This document shows, one piece after another, positions 38,301 to 49,003 of a DNA stretch of 64,000 nt. The notes under the pieces are model-generated. The model was not told the origin of the DNA and did no database searches. It worked only from the letters and a program-made list of their open reading frames with translations. Where the stretch lies: the NCBI RefSeq assembly GCF_021155765.1, contig NC_060117.1, positions 208,501 to 272,500 on the forward strand. The letters are read 5' to 3'. Source of the stretch: Diprion similis (lineage: Eukaryota; Arthropoda; Insecta; Hymenoptera; Diprionidae). The position numbers were made by a program, and so were the translations under genes. Positions within the stretch are counted from its first letter, which is position 1. Each line of letters starts with the position of its first letter.

Positions 38301-40039
38301 GCGCCCTGCAGATTTATACGCTGCCTCGCAGACAAGCCGTAATGAACGATAAGACGAATAACACATAACGGCAACGAAGGAAAAAGAAGCATACTGTTAC
38401 GATATTGTTATTTTTCTTTCACATGAAGTATCGATTAGTGGAAAAACGCATTAAGACGCTCCCGACGATCCAAATTTATAACGACCGAGCCGTGCGTCAC
38501 GAGAGGCGATCGAATTCCGCACCATACCTAATGCAGCGAGCATGACACGAATAATTTTTATCGCAACACATTGAATATAGGGGTATTTGTTCGGCCGGGT
38601 GAGTAGAATCGTTTCTTTGTCCTCTGGCTAATCTGCTAGTACTCCTGCGTCATAAACCACATTATAAGAAACTGTCGTGCAGTCGAGACGGATTTTCCCG
38701 CAATCAAGTCCCTGACGCCACTTTTCGTCGGCGTAGCTCCGGATTTGGTTGAAACGCGAACTAATGCTGCGGAAAAAAATGGACGAAGTTGAAAGAGAAT
38801 TGAAAAGATAGGCGCTTCCGGCGCGTCATCCGTATAAATGCATATATGTACAATGTATATAAGTACGTATGTAAGGCGAGGGCAAACGGCGCAATCGCAA
38901 ACCATAAAGACTATAAACGAAATGCCTTAGTGGAAAAACACCTAATATATGCATACACGTATATAAGCGTCGGTGTAGAAATAACAACGAAACCTCGAAG
39001 CATCGGTGCGAAGACCCTTGGAACGCTGCGCTGTAAGAACATAGAGACGACGATCTTGAACCATTTTAACCGAGAGTTTGAAGATAAGAGCCGCGAGGGA
39101 GCAACTCGGTCGTCTTCGGTTTCGGTTCGGCGAGCGAAGCATTCGGCTCTCCGCCTTCTCCTCCTTACGATTAGCAATTAGACGGCATCAACGCCGAGTT
39201 TTGGCGAGAACCGCCAAATACAATGATAACGAGGCTGTCGGTGAATTACAATAGAAATTTACCCCCGTGAAAGGGCTCGCAGTATGAACAACTTACAGTG
39301 AATCTTCATCGTATCTTTCGTTGTATTCGCAATCAGCCAGGGTGAGGTGGGCGGTATTTTCCCCGTAATAAAATCCCGATTCGTTGAAGGGTTCCCGGAG
39401 GCAGGGGTACGACAGCGGCTCGTCGGAAGGTCGGAAGCCCTCGTACCCGTCGGGGAGTATCATCGGACACTGGGTAGCCGGGCACCGGAGCCACTGATAC
39501 TCCGTGCAGAAGTTGGCCCTTCTCGCGTCGGGCTCGAGAAAGGGTGTATTTATCTCAGGATTGAGGCTCGCCTGCAGCTCGAACCACGAGACGGGCTGAT
39601 CGAAGCAGGTCCGAGACGGCGGGCGGTTCCATTTCATTGAGCCGCGAGGGAAGTCCTCGTTTTCTCCTCGTGGCTCGAGGCTGGCCGCCGCCATTTTGGG
39701 CTCGCTCGGCGATAAGAAGCCGTCGTTTTCGAAGGAAGCCCCTAAACCATTCCTCATATCATCCCACATCTGTAATTCCGACGGAGTTGCGATCCTCGCC
39801 TGCCCGGAATTACCCCTCGTATTAGCGACCCTCTTCTCTCTGCCGCAGGTGTACCTGGTCCTGTCGTTGTTTCTATTGTAGTCCCCTTCGAAATAACGTC
39901 CCAAGTCCTCGACGTCGAGAGTCGTCTTCAGACCGCAGTGTCGAACCCCTTGGGAATAATTCACGTTCATCGCGCATTCGGAGTCTGGATGCTGCATCAT
40001 CGGAGTGCAGGAGGGATAGAGGACCGATCTTCGGTTCAT
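4998..40039 (-). CDS. sima: Hypoxia-inducible factor alpha (HIF-1alpha/Similar), complete 13-exon coding region
   Basis: This is the oxygen-regulated bHLH-PAS transcription factor that pairs with ARNT/Tango on hypoxia response elements. The thirteen coding exons are 39297-40039, 36507-36694, 36213-36361, 35559-35747, 35176-35441, 34981-35087, 30751-30898, 7805-8303, 7293-7533, 6231-6553, 5921-6147, 5678-5823 and 4998-5554. All junctions are GT-AG, phases match at every boundary, and the total is 3783 bases (1260 residues plus TGA). Domains in order are an N-terminal extension (1-248), bHLH (about 250-306), PAS-A (about 315-440), PAS-B/PAC (about 487-597), Asn- and Gln-rich linkers (about 600-843), an N-ODD with LTHLAP (Pro857), a C-ODD with RAPYIP (Pro993), basic NLS-like clusters and a C-terminal activation-like motif near 1218-1232. 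The two prolines are the expected targets of PHD/Fatiga hydroxylases leading to VHL-mediated turnover. Transcript ends and isoforms cannot be seen from DNA alone. Confidence 0.97.
5566..5589. repeat. (GA)n/(TC)n microsatellite in HIF intron 12
   Basis: Twelve dinucleotide units. Read on the minus strand it is a CT tract starting 12 bases before the exon 13 acceptor, so it sits where the polypyrimidine tract belongs. Confidence 0.9.
5678..5823 (-). CDS. sima: HIF-alpha coding exon 12: linker
   Basis: Residues 1028-1075. A Ser/Asn-rich linker with an [14 protein letters not shown] segment. The acceptor is CAACAG. The exon ends in seven A's before GTGAGT, and the last A joins GT of exon 13 to make Ser1076. 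Supported by phase and coding composition. Confidence 0.85.
5921..6147 (-). CDS. sima: HIF-alpha coding exon 11: C-terminal oxygen-dependent degradation domain
   Basis: Residues 952-1026 plus two bases. It contains [20 protein letters not shown], the C-ODD recognised by prolyl hydroxylases and, once hydroxylated at Pro993, by VHL. The residue before AP is Arg rather than the Leu of human LxxLAP; a RAPYIP form is, to my knowledge, usual in insect Sima. It is preceded by a Gly/Ser loop and an acidic [14 protein letters not shown] helix. The donor GTCAGT gives TG, completed by G of exon 12 to Trp. Confidence 0.96.
6231..6553 (-). CDS. sima: HIF-alpha coding exon 10: N-terminal oxygen-dependent degradation domain
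   Basis: Residues 844-951. The opening [18 protein letters not shown] lines up with the vertebrate N-ODD around Pro402 (LKKEP...LTLLAP..GD). Pro857 within LTHLAP is therefore the predicted prolyl-hydroxylation site. An acidic, Leu-rich segment with two ELGESL repeats follows, then SPG and SPAL motifs. The acceptor is TTTACAG and the donor GTGAGC, phase 0. Confidence 0.95.
6554..7292 (-). other. HIF intron 9
   Basis: A 739-base intron between exons 9 and 10. Nothing recognisable in it; an apparent open frame on the minus strand is read-through from exon 9. Confidence 0.8.
7293..7533 (-). CDS. sima: HIF-alpha coding exon 9: linker with poly-Gln run
   Basis: Residues 764-843 plus one base. It opens [11 protein letters not shown], then nine Gln from a CAG-type repeat, then a Pro-rich segment. 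The donor is a weaker GTGAAT. The leftover A joins TG of exon 10 to make Met844. The phase match at both ends supports it. Confidence 0.87.
7805..8303 (-). CDS. sima: HIF-alpha coding exon 8: linker after PAS-B with poly-Asn run
   Basis: Residues 597-763, the low-conservation linker between PAS-B and the degradation domains. An AAC microsatellite encodes about ten consecutive Asn (8129-8158). Otherwise the exon is Ser/Pro/Glu-rich. The acceptor is GTTGCAG (AG plus T gives Ser with exon 7) and the donor CAG then GTGAGG, phase 0. Assignment rests on phase, position and coding-like composition rather than on a motif. Confidence 0.88.
12720..12803. repeat. Compound trinucleotide repeat (AAC/CAC/TAG/CAG)
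   Basis: Runs of AAC, CAC, TAG and a final block of about ten CAG units within HIF intron 7. It gives poly-Ala or poly-Thr-like frames that are not coding. Confidence 0.85.
14276..14358. repeat. Two-copy imperfect tandem duplication
   Basis: CAGGGTATAGG occurs at 14276 and 14320. The following CAATTCAAATTGTTTCAAA recurs as CAATTCGAATGGTTTCAAA, so a unit of about 41-44 bases is repeated twice, with small differences between copies. Confidence 0.75.
14483..14507. repeat. Poly-C tract (25)
   Basis: An uninterrupted run of C in HIF intron 7; one of several long C/G homopolymers in the window. Confidence 0.9.
23264..23297. repeat. (GA)n microsatellite
   Basis: A GA repeat of about 17 units followed by imperfect GGA units, in HIF intron 7. 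Confidence 0.9.
23489..23533. repeat. (CTTCTA)n hexanucleotide repeat
   Basis: About seven units of CTTCTA ending in CTTCTT, in HIF intron 7. Confidence 0.9.
25702..25749. repeat. (GA)n microsatellite
   Basis: About 24 perfect dinucleotide units, in HIF intron 7. Confidence 0.9.
28584..28602. repeat. Poly-C tract (19)
   Basis: An uninterrupted C run in HIF intron 7; translated, it gives the poly-Pro of a spurious plus-strand frame. Confidence 0.9.
30751..30898 (-). CDS. sima: HIF-alpha coding exon 7: PAS-B/PAC
   Basis: Residues 548-596 plus two bases. It carries [20 protein letters not shown] then AWVVTQAT and VVCVNYIL, the C-terminal PAS-B/PAC strands of the family. The acceptor is TTCTAG and the donor GTAGGA. 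It is isolated: 4.1 kb from exon 6 and 22.4 kb from exon 8. It was found from homology because it is too short to stand out as an ORF. Confidence 0.95.
32301..32350. repeat. (TA)n(GA)n compound microsatellite
   Basis: A TA tract of about 12 units passes directly into a GA tract of about 12 units. Confidence 0.9.
33286..33306. repeat. Poly-G tract (21)
   Basis: An uninterrupted G run in HIF intron 6. Confidence 0.9.
34981..35087 (-). CDS. sima: HIF-alpha coding exon 6: PAS-B core
   Basis: Residues 512-547 (first and last split across introns). The sequence [20 protein letters not shown] is the PAS-B core, followed by the HALD motif. The acceptor is TTGCAG. The donor GTGAGT leaves one base, C, which joins TG of exon 7 to encode Leu. 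Confidence 0.94.
35176..35441 (-). CDS. sima: HIF-alpha coding exon 5: end of PAS-A, inter-PAS loop, start of PAS-B
   Basis: Residues 424-511 plus two bases. It opens VIHCTGHV, has an acidic insert of roughly 20 residues relative to vertebrate proteins (around [12 protein letters not shown]), then the conserved [20 protein letters not shown] segment that enters PAS-B. The donor is GTGAGT. The intron to exon 4 is only 117 bases. Confidence 0.94.
35559..35747 (-). CDS. sima: HIF-alpha coding exon 4: PAS-A continuation
   Basis: Residues 361-423 (63 codons, phase 0 at both ends). It starts [20 protein letters not shown], the conserved PAS-A segment with the SHPCDH motif. It continues through a conserved [14 protein letters not shown] strand to an SASYK end. 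Acceptor TTACAG and donor GTATGC. Confidence 0.95.
35748..36212 (-). other. HIF intron 3
   Basis: A 465-base intron between exons 3 and 4, AT-rich, with an ATT/GTT repeat just downstream of the exon 3 donor. Nothing else seen. Confidence 0.85.
36213..36361 (-). CDS. sima: HIF-alpha coding exon 3: start of PAS-A
   Basis: Residues 311-360. It carries the PAS-A core [20 protein letters not shown] followed by [10 protein letters not shown], very close to the family pattern. The acceptor is CTACCAG and the donor GTATGG, and the exon ends in phase 0. PAS-A mediates dimerisation with ARNT/Tango. Confidence 0.95.
36507..36694 (-). CDS. sima: HIF-alpha coding exon 2: bHLH DNA-binding domain
   Basis: This exon encodes residues 249-310. 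It contains the HIF-type basic region [15 protein letters not shown], helix 1 with a LANALP motif and helix 2 with the hallmark [18 protein letters not shown]. The acceptor is TTCCAG and the donor GTGAGT; the exon leaves one base (A) that joins TT of exon 3 to make Ile. The cysteine in the basic region (Cys263) is the residue found in vertebrate HIF-2alpha/EPAS1 rather than the serine of human HIF-1alpha. Confidence 0.97.
36695..39296 (-). other. HIF intron 1, 2.6 kb
   Basis: Between the N-terminal exon and the bHLH exon. It contains a C17 run (36987-37003). An alternative short first exon could lie here, but no ATG-plus-donor in the needed phase stood out. Confidence 0.75.
39297..40039 (-). 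CDS. sima: HIF-alpha coding exon 1: long N-terminal extension
   Basis: This exon encodes residues 1-247 plus two bases of codon 248. The ATG at 40039 is the first in the frame after an in-frame TAG upstream. The exon ends in a good donor (ACT then GTAAGT), and CT joins the A that opens exon 2 to give Leu248, so the frame runs straight into the bHLH. The segment is polar, rich in Asn, Tyr, Arg and acidic residues, has no domain I recognise, and ends in an acidic stretch just before the basic region. Vertebrate HIF-1alpha has only about 17 residues here. A shorter isoform from another first exon may exist, but I did not find one. Confidence 0.85.
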
Positions 40040-40206
40040 TGTAGCAATTGTTGCCTTTTTGCGATATTCTTTCGCAATACGGTGCGGATGATCAACGCGA
40101 TTACGCAACAGCTTCTTCTAACTTCGTTCTACGGACGTCGTCGTCTCTATTATAATTTCAAATTTTCCGCGCGCGTATAATATTACGGCAGAATCGCCGT
40201 ATATGT

Positions 40207-40230
40207 TATTTAAATATTTATATATACCGA
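40207..40230 (-). promoter_or_regulatory. Candidate TATA-type promoter upstream of HIF exon 1
   Basis: On the minus strand the sequence GGTATATATAAATATTT lies about 170-190 bases upstream of the HIF ATG at 40039. A start site about 30 bases downstream would give a 5' UTR of roughly 140 bases with no intron. This is a motif call in AT-rich DNA, so it is weak without transcript data. Confidence 0.35.
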
Positions 40231-42420
40231 CACCGCCTCAGTCTTACTAGTCAGATCCAGTGGGGTTTCTTACCCCGACTTACAAAGCTAACTAATGTCT
40301 ATATGAGGAGGTAGGTGTAAATCGTTTAAAAAAAGGGAATAAACATCGCTTAATTAATGCCACAAAAGATGGCCTGGCGATGTCGGTTTCTGCATAGTTT
40401 CGTAGGCGCGGGTTTTACTTTTTTTTTTTTTTTTTTTTACTTCTTTTTTCTTTTACTACTATTATTGTTGCCGATGTAGTTATTATTATTGTTGTTGTTC
40501 TTGTTGTTCTTGTTGTTTTTATTGTTATTGTTAATTCTATTATTACTATTATTATCGTTTTCCGCCGCTAAGTCTTCAAATGTACAATACTTTGCTTCTT
40601 CTTCTCCGCCTCCGACAAAATTCTTCTCAGTTTACGTTCCTATCTCTTATTATATTATATGCGATGAAATAATTTCACCACCGTCACCCCGGCTGTTTGT
40701 CCAGATTCACTGACACTCGGAGATACAAGTACCTCTTCTACCCGTCGGTCGTCAAACGATACTAAATCTCAATTCGGAAACGTACCGACTCGATGATCTG
40801 GGTATGTTCAAGGGGCGGGTGGCAAAACGGCGGTTGCCCAGTCGCCGCTATCTTTTCCACCTTCGATAGCCGTTCGCAGATAGATAACGCTGTCAAGAGT
40901 CTTGATCAAAATTGTATTTATAAACCCTCTCCTCGCTCACGGTGAATCGTGAAACGGGAGATTAGAAAACTCAATTACGAGACTCGAGTTTCCGAATGAG
41001 AGGGAAGAAAAAAAAGTGCCTGTAGAGGCTTTCTCGTTTTAATTATCTATGATAAAAGAAGAAGTCGAGAAAAAAAACATCCTCTACACAACAAAGTAAT
41101 TATAAAATTAATTTTTAATCTTTCGACGGAAATTATGAGATGTGCCTTGTATGTACAATACGACGGAATTGGAACAAAACATGTTTTAGAACGAGGCAGC
41201 GCTGAGTTTCGATTACAGGTATACAATTGCAGCATACGCTCGAGCATACGTGATTAGATAAGTGAAAAAAATACACACACACACACGGAGGAATTTCAGA
41301 TTAGGTAGCTAGGATTTGTACGTTTTTTACATTCACTGGCCGAAGAAGACTAGACCAAAACAAGTCTCAATGAAATACACGTGGCGCAAGATGATAAACT
41401 GTAATTGCGCGTATCAAGCACGTACAATGAGAGAAGAAAGTCATCGAATCGACTAAATTTGCGGTTATACGGAGGCCGAAGTGAACATTCATTTGTGTCA
41501 ATTCAAGATCTGTTGGTATAAGAAAATTTAGTTGAAATCAACCAAACATTTTGTTAGGCGAACAGATCTTGAAATTAAATAAAAATTCTCTCCCTCCCAC
41601 CACGTTTAATTTACATACATCGATATTCTTTCTTTGCTGCCGAGTGAATGCCAGTGCAATATTTCTTACGTAATTTTTTTTTTTTTTTTTCTGGTAAAAC
41701 TGTTGTCTCTCATCTGGATCAGCGGCGCGCGGGAAAGATGGTTTATTAATTCTGGCAGAAGTCCAATGAGATCATCGGGACAGACGAAGCTACTCGTCCC
41801 GATCGTAAAACGTTGCAGGCTCGGCATACCGCGGACTTATGACCTCCGCCGAGTCAATACAACTATTCACACCGTATATGCCTACATCGTAACGTGTGTC
41901 CGCAATTCCCGGTGTAATATTTTGCGAGCTGCAGCACTACGAGCAGCACAGCGAACTCTAAACGAGACGAAATTGAGACGAAATTGACCCGAATTGACGG
42001 AGCGACGATCGAGTTCGAGAGAACGCTTGCTGCAGCGGCATCAATCAATCATGTACTATCATCTACTTATATCATCGGCGATTCTCCTCTCCTTCTCATT
42101 GCCCGACCATCTTTCTTGGCTTAATTGTTCCCCCATATGCGACATCACGTAACGTGTAACACTTTATTAACCTGCACCGATTAGGTATTTATCGATAAAT
42201 CTACATATACAGCTATGCCATTTCAGTTATCGAAAAAGGCCCGGTGTAAAATGCAGCGTATGATCTTCGAAGCTCGTATATTACACGTTTTAGTATGCTA
42301 TATGATGTATCCTTTTTGATTATTCCCCAGCGACACCGATATGCATAATAAGGTGGGCAATCAATTTTCGATTAAATAGTTACTAAGTATAATAAACAAG
42401 ACAATGTATCGCCTCGCGAT

Positions 42421-42450
42421 CTAATCTAATCTAATCTAATCTAATCTAAT
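42421..42450. repeat. (CTAAT)6 pentanucleotide repeat
   Basis: Six perfect CTAAT units; on the other strand this is TTAGA, one base off the insect telomere unit TTAGG. Confidence 0.9.
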
Positions 42451-44825
42451 CGCTCTCGCACGGTGGCGTGAACTTTAGTACATGATCATATGTTTCACAA
42501 TTTATGTGTAACACGCTTGAATCACCGTCATGTACCTACCTGCATTAAATTTGATTTCGATGCTGCAAGATAAGTTTTCAGCATTGGACTGCCGTCCGTT
42601 ATACACATTATTATGTACGTATGTATTTTCGCTATCTCGAGAGGATGCAGGGGAGAAATTTTTCCCTGCACTTGGTATCAGCTGACAATAAGCCGCGGTG
42701 TGGCGGCAGTGAGCTCGCATCGATACTTGGGGCTCACTGCAGATCCCGGCATTATTATTGGGTAGGTTGGGTAGGTACAGCCTCGGAAAACGCGGCCGAC
42801 CGACAAGCTGAAACATAAAACACCGCGACGAGCCGAGTAGAGATGTCGCCACGAGAGGGTATCGTAACGTTTTGAAAAGAGATTATTTTCAAAGGATGCA
42901 TCGCTAAGACCATTGAAACATACACGTGTAAATTATTACCACACGCACACGCACACGCACACGCACACTCCACCATGACAGTATTATAGAGCCCGAATCA
43001 GTCAGTCGAGAGTAGATTTTCTCATGTCGTCTCGCCAAATGAGTCAACGACCCCGCGAGGAAGGCGCGTGTGATATCAAATATAGTGGGTATATGTATAA
43101 TAATTCTTTTAGCTCATGCGATGCGATAGGCGCGACTTCGGCGTGATGCCGAAGCTGGCTAGGTAGTATTTTCTCGTCAAGGAAAATGTGGGGAAAACCG
43201 AGTTACTGCCATCCGCGCATATTTCACTCGCGATTATATTACGAGAGACGAGATACGAAGGAGGAGTAGGCAGAACCGCATGTCGGCACTGCAGCGCTGC
43301 TACGTAGCAAACACCACAATCGTTTAGAAACTGGGTCAACTTACGTGTATCACATGTACCGCGATTGCTGCTCGACGGGCGTAGCAATAATTAATAAATA
43401 AAAATAATGATAATTAAACATAATTAAACATAATTAAAAACAAAATCACGGACGGCACGCGTGACGTCATCAATCCCGGCGTGTGATTTTCCTGTATAAT
43501 AATTTATACAACGCCCTGCACCTTCAATGTTTTTCACACAGGAGCCAGGTACGATTTGACGTTATCAATAAGTGGTAGGTCTATTTTCTTCACCGCTTGT
43601 ATTACTTTTAAAAATTATTTACTATGATGCTTCATTATCAGATGACAACTGTCAAACTGAATAGCATTAAAATTCCGGTTTTATACTCAATAGGACTGCA
43701 GGTCGTTTTTTTCTCACATATACTCGCGAAGTAGCAAAGATGGTAATAAAAATGAATCGGAAAGAAAAATAGAGGAAAAAGAATAATAACAAGAATTAGC
43801 AGATACTTACGCGTCGGATGAGGGGAGTGAAACGAGATAGGATAAAAAAAATCACGCGTTCGATTGCTCAGAATATTACACTTACATGCAAATGTTGTTA
43901 ATTATTGATGCGTTTTATACTAGTATGCGGCATACGCATACATACATGCAAATTGTGTTTTCGACGAAAAGTCCTATCCAATGTCAAGTTTGAATTATAC
44001 CGTGAATTCGGACAATCCCAATAAATAAGAATCACGTATAGCATACCGAATTTCGAAGAAAAATTATGTCTTCGCAAATTACGATCTTATTATTTCCTTT
44101 CTTCTCTTCTCCCCGGGATTTGTAACGCATGCATTCATACAAGAACAAATCGTGTAATATATCTCGTATCGGCCAGCCAAGGCTAAGTTCACGATCTACG
44201 TGTAAGTATACATAAATCTAACGCTAGATTATACTGGTCACCGTACGATTCGTGTGTTGGTAACACCTGCATGCCGTTTAAACTCTATGATAAACAAAAT
44301 AAATCACGAATATTGTTGTTGCATACCTATACTCAAATCTAGAGTGAGAGAGATAGAGACCGAGAGATAGAGAGAGATCCGTTTTCCTCCTATGTTGAAA
44401 AAACAAACGAACGGAATAGGTTGAAATTTCGACGGTGCAATGTGCATAGCTCGTTTGTGGCGGAATCACGGATGGTTACTTGTATACTGAAAATCGTAAA
44501 AAAAAATGTATGATTTTTTTGACACGTGTCGCCAGGTCTTGTTCGTATTCAGACGTAGAGAGGAGACCCTAGACCAAGCAAAAACCGCTTCAATACCCTC
44601 AATTTGTTGACGAGCTACTGCTTCTCGGGATTCCTAGGTGCAGAGCACTGCCGGTAAGATTTTAGGTCTTCGGCATACAGTAGTGAAGAAGCGTAGAAAT
44701 ATCATTGATAAAAATCGAGAATAACAGAGAGATAACGAGGACAATCCCGCGTTAGCGACATAGACCGCTTGCACCCTATCATGAAAGTACGACGCTACAG
44801 AAAGAGAGAGGTGTGTGTGCATTTG

Positions 44826-44849
44826 CGTGTGTGTGTGTGTGTGTGTGTG
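44826..44849. repeat. (GT)n microsatellite
   Basis: About twelve GT units in the HIF-CHCHD4 intergenic region. Confidence 0.9.
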
Positions 44850-47800
44850 CAAAGAGAAGAAGAATAATTATCCCGGAACAGCCATGCAGTAAGCCTTTTC
44901 TGAAATTCCGGTGAATTATTCCGCGACGGCCTCGTGGTCTTGGACTTATCCTTCTCTCGGCGACGACAGGATGTGCGGCGGGTACACGCATTGCATGTAT
45001 TCATACCATCGCGTTCGCTGCATTTAAAAGAGCAACGGTTATATTGGATCGAGTCTCTTTGTCGCTGTCCATAAACGCGGCACTTGGCAAAAGAGGAACG
45101 ATAAATCGAATCGCGCGAACTTCGTCATCGACGCTGTTTCTTTCCACTTTCCTGTACGACGGTAAGAGATGCGACGCCTCGATTAATCGTAAGTACTTTT
45201 ACATAGTGATCGAGTCAGAGTGATACAAAAAGAGAAGAGAAAAAAAAAATCGTAAAATTAACTTAAACCGAAGGGCATGCTTGAAACTCGGATACGAACG
45301 GACTTGGCGCAGGGTAACAGGAAAAGAGTGCCACAGGTGGCGGGGGGGGGTGGGGGGGGGGGCGATGGCAGTTGCGTGTACGATAAACTGCACCACCAAA
45401 GCCACGTAATGCCAATAATCGCAAAATATTATTATCATCCTCTTCCTTCTACTCGACTCCTCTGAAGCAAATTTACACACGTTTTTATTTCACATGGCAA
45501 TCAACTATTGCGACAATGGCATGAAATCGAAGTAAGTACAACGTAACGAAACCTCAGGGAGGGATAAGATCATGATTCCGTAATTTTAGAATGACTTTCA
45601 AAGAGTTAATTTTACAAAATATGAGTATATTTTATTCATCATGGTTTACTAAATTTACGACATTCCTAATAGTGCAAGTTTTTCCCAAAAATGCATTGTT
45701 AGAATAACGTTACTAACTTGATCCTCATACAATAATGGCACCGTACTTGGAACAAAATGAAAACGACTTCAGACACGTAAACATGGAAACATGACGTAGG
45801 CAACATGCGGTAAACAACAAAGAAATATATCGTAGTAGAAACTAAACTCCAATTAGCAGCAGCGAGGGAAACAACAAGATGCATATCATCAGAGACCCTG
45901 GTGCACAATAAGTGCATATTCACGCTTCGGCCTATGAGCATGACTTGTTATTACTATAGCTATAAAGTCACGCGATGCGTAGTACACGTGCCATAGGTGG
46001 TATTATCATACCTACTCGTTGTTACCAAGGTTTGCTTAAAAGGTATTACCTATAATTAAGGGTGCCGGGACGAAAGGAAGGCGAACTTTCCCTGCCGATG
46101 ATGTGAGAAATAAAGAATACATTGCCCTAGGTCGAATGTACTAATAGTCAATAGATCGTTGAAGGCCATTACGCACACGGTAAGCTGTGATTCGTCATGA
46201 CGTTTCGACTGAAAATACACACCGTAATCGGTCGAAAATGAAGCGCGAAAGTTATATTCATGGTATAGTCGAATATTTGAAAATATTTATTTTATCGCAT
46301 ACCTTACACGGTAATTACCGTTCGATGAGTCAAGCGATCGCATGCAATACGGCTTTTTCCATTACAGCGAAACGCGGCACCGTATCACCACTCTCTCGGA
46401 ATTAGGGAGCTGACCGGTAGAATTCAATCGAATCGAAGACTATGCGAGAAACGTATACCGAAAAGACCAGACGAACGCGTTATTGCGCTTTTACAGCCCC
46501 GAAGCCCCGAAAGCCTCGGGGAACGTTATTAGCAAATGGAAGACAACGAAGGGGGGCGATAAAGTGTAAAGCACAGCCTGATGTGGATAGCGAACGCGGT
46601 TTTTCCTCGAAATCCGCAGGCGAAGAGTAGTCCAGCCCCTCAATTCCATCGCGTATACGACGAAGAAAAGAAGAGAAGGGGCGAGACGGGCGCGGAAGAT
46701 AAGGTTCAGCACTTGGCTGCATTGACGTCACGGGGCCGAGAAACAAGTAGAAAATAAACAAACGGAGAAGCTGAATAAAAAAAGGAGCAAAGGGCATTTC
46801 AGCCAGTGGGCTAATTTCGTCAAAGAAACACAATTCACACACGCCCAACAATTGTCAACGTGTGCATCCAAATTTCGAGATTCAAAGATGATTCATACCT
46901 TTATGAATATATAACGGAGATGGGTAGCCAGCGATCGAAAGTTTATATGCCCTCTCTTTCCAGATGGAAAAAAACATCGCCTAAAGATCCGCCTTTTGTA
47001 CTCGCGGCTTGTGCGTGTCCTTTCGTAAAACAAAAGGAGGGACAGCATCGGCATGCTGTCCGTTGAAACTCTGACGTAAATCCCGCGGGAGCGGCGTGAC
47101 TTGGATGCTATATAATGCAGCTTCGGTTAACCGCCGGGACATCGAATTAGCTTGGTATATATTCGTAATGACGACTTACAGCATTATAATATGTACATTT
47201 GGATCAGTGTTCAAAGAGCAGGGACGCAGCGGGAGAGGCTGATACTAATGCGAGCTTCGTTATTGTAGAAGAAAACGGAGAGTTTGAGAAAAACGATGAG
47301 TTTCAGAATGCGCGGAAAACAATGAGTTTTCAAATAAAATTGGAATGTGGAAATATTTTCGTTCTAGTGTGCGGCCCGACTAATGGTTAAATAATGGCCG
47401 GTCATTAAATCATGCACCCCGCGCATCGCTGAGACGTATTTGAAGTAAACAGGCGAGAATTTTGTGATATCGGTGAAAATGAATAACGATTCAGGGCGTC
47501 GATGCGGGATTATTATTCCCGAGGCGTGCATCCCGAGTAAGTAAAAGCGAAGCAACGCGGAGGCTTCGTAACGCAGGGTAGCTGGTCGCTTCGCGTGCAC
47601 AACCGAGTCGTAATATAACAAGGCCTCCTCAAATCTAACAGGTCAGCTAACGACTGGTCGACCTACGGCAGTGGAAATATTCCACATCGGCGATGTAATC
47701 GACGGCAACCGTAACGTAACGCAACCCAACGCAACGCAACGCAACCGCGACATTGTGTATTATAATCCAAAAGACAACGAAATGAAGAAGTTGAAACAAA

Positions 47801-48970
47801 GTACGATGATAATGGGCAATTTAATTTTAATGACGACGCATCGAGGATGTCAATCAGCGCGCGGTTCTTCGGGGCATTACCAAAAATAATCGACTCTGAT
47901 CGTTAACGTGTGAAATAACGTCGATTTGCGCCTCCGCCGCTTTCGGTGTGTGCTCCCTGATTTATCGCGACGATAGTCGACCGAACGCATCGTTGTTTAA
48001 CGACTTCCATGGGCTGTTGTTGATCCCTGGTAAATAGGTAATTCGTTCGACTAATTGACTAAAGCGATTGTACAAACGGATAACGCCAGCCTCCTTAATA
48101 TATCGTATACGGTACACGCGTTGCACGTGTGTACGAAATTACGAGTCATCGTTACTAGGCTGCTAGCTTGCTTCATTATCGAATGTACACGCTTTCCCGC
48201 AGGAGCATCTGCAATGCCTGTGCAAACGTGAGATTTCGCAAAAATTTCGCGCAAGTAGCGCCATTTCGATGAACGACGAAACCTCCGTTATATTATTAAG
48301 AATCAACAAGCGCTTTCTACATACCGATCTCTACTTCTGAGCTGCACGAGGTAAGGACGACGGGTATTTTTGGCCGCGCGTATCTTTGTTCTCGGACTTC
48401 ACAACTGACAATAAGTACATTTACGGAGGTGAATAATGAGGAAGTACCTACTTACGGATGAAAAAATAACGAAATTATACGCGAGTAACCTAACCGTGGG
48501 TTAGACTTGTTGGACAAATAAATTTATAATTCGGACCTCCCTTCACGGTGCCTGACGGCATCGGCAACAATGGAATCTGTATTTTTTCCCCTGATAGATA
48601 AGATTCGAAGAATTTTCAGAAACGAACCTCGCGGCAATAACTTGCAAAGTCACAGCGGAGGTCAACGGTACATAGCGTCGGTCGGCAGGCGCGGCTGTGC
48701 TGTTACGATAACGCGTATGCCTGATTTTAAAATGAAAGTTTTCGAGGAATAATTATTTAGGCGACTCAAGGTATGTACGAATCGGACGGAAAACATCGCC
48801 CCGCGTAACGGTGACCGTGCCCAGGCCAAAGTCATAAACAATTAAAGGGACAGGGATTCGGACGCGCGACTCGGACAGTACACATCACGCTTATACATGC
48901 AATCGTGCCCGAGAAATTCTCGGCTACACGCAGTAGTACGCACTCGCGAGGAATTATGATCAACAGAAGG

Positions 48971-49003
<33 letters not shown>

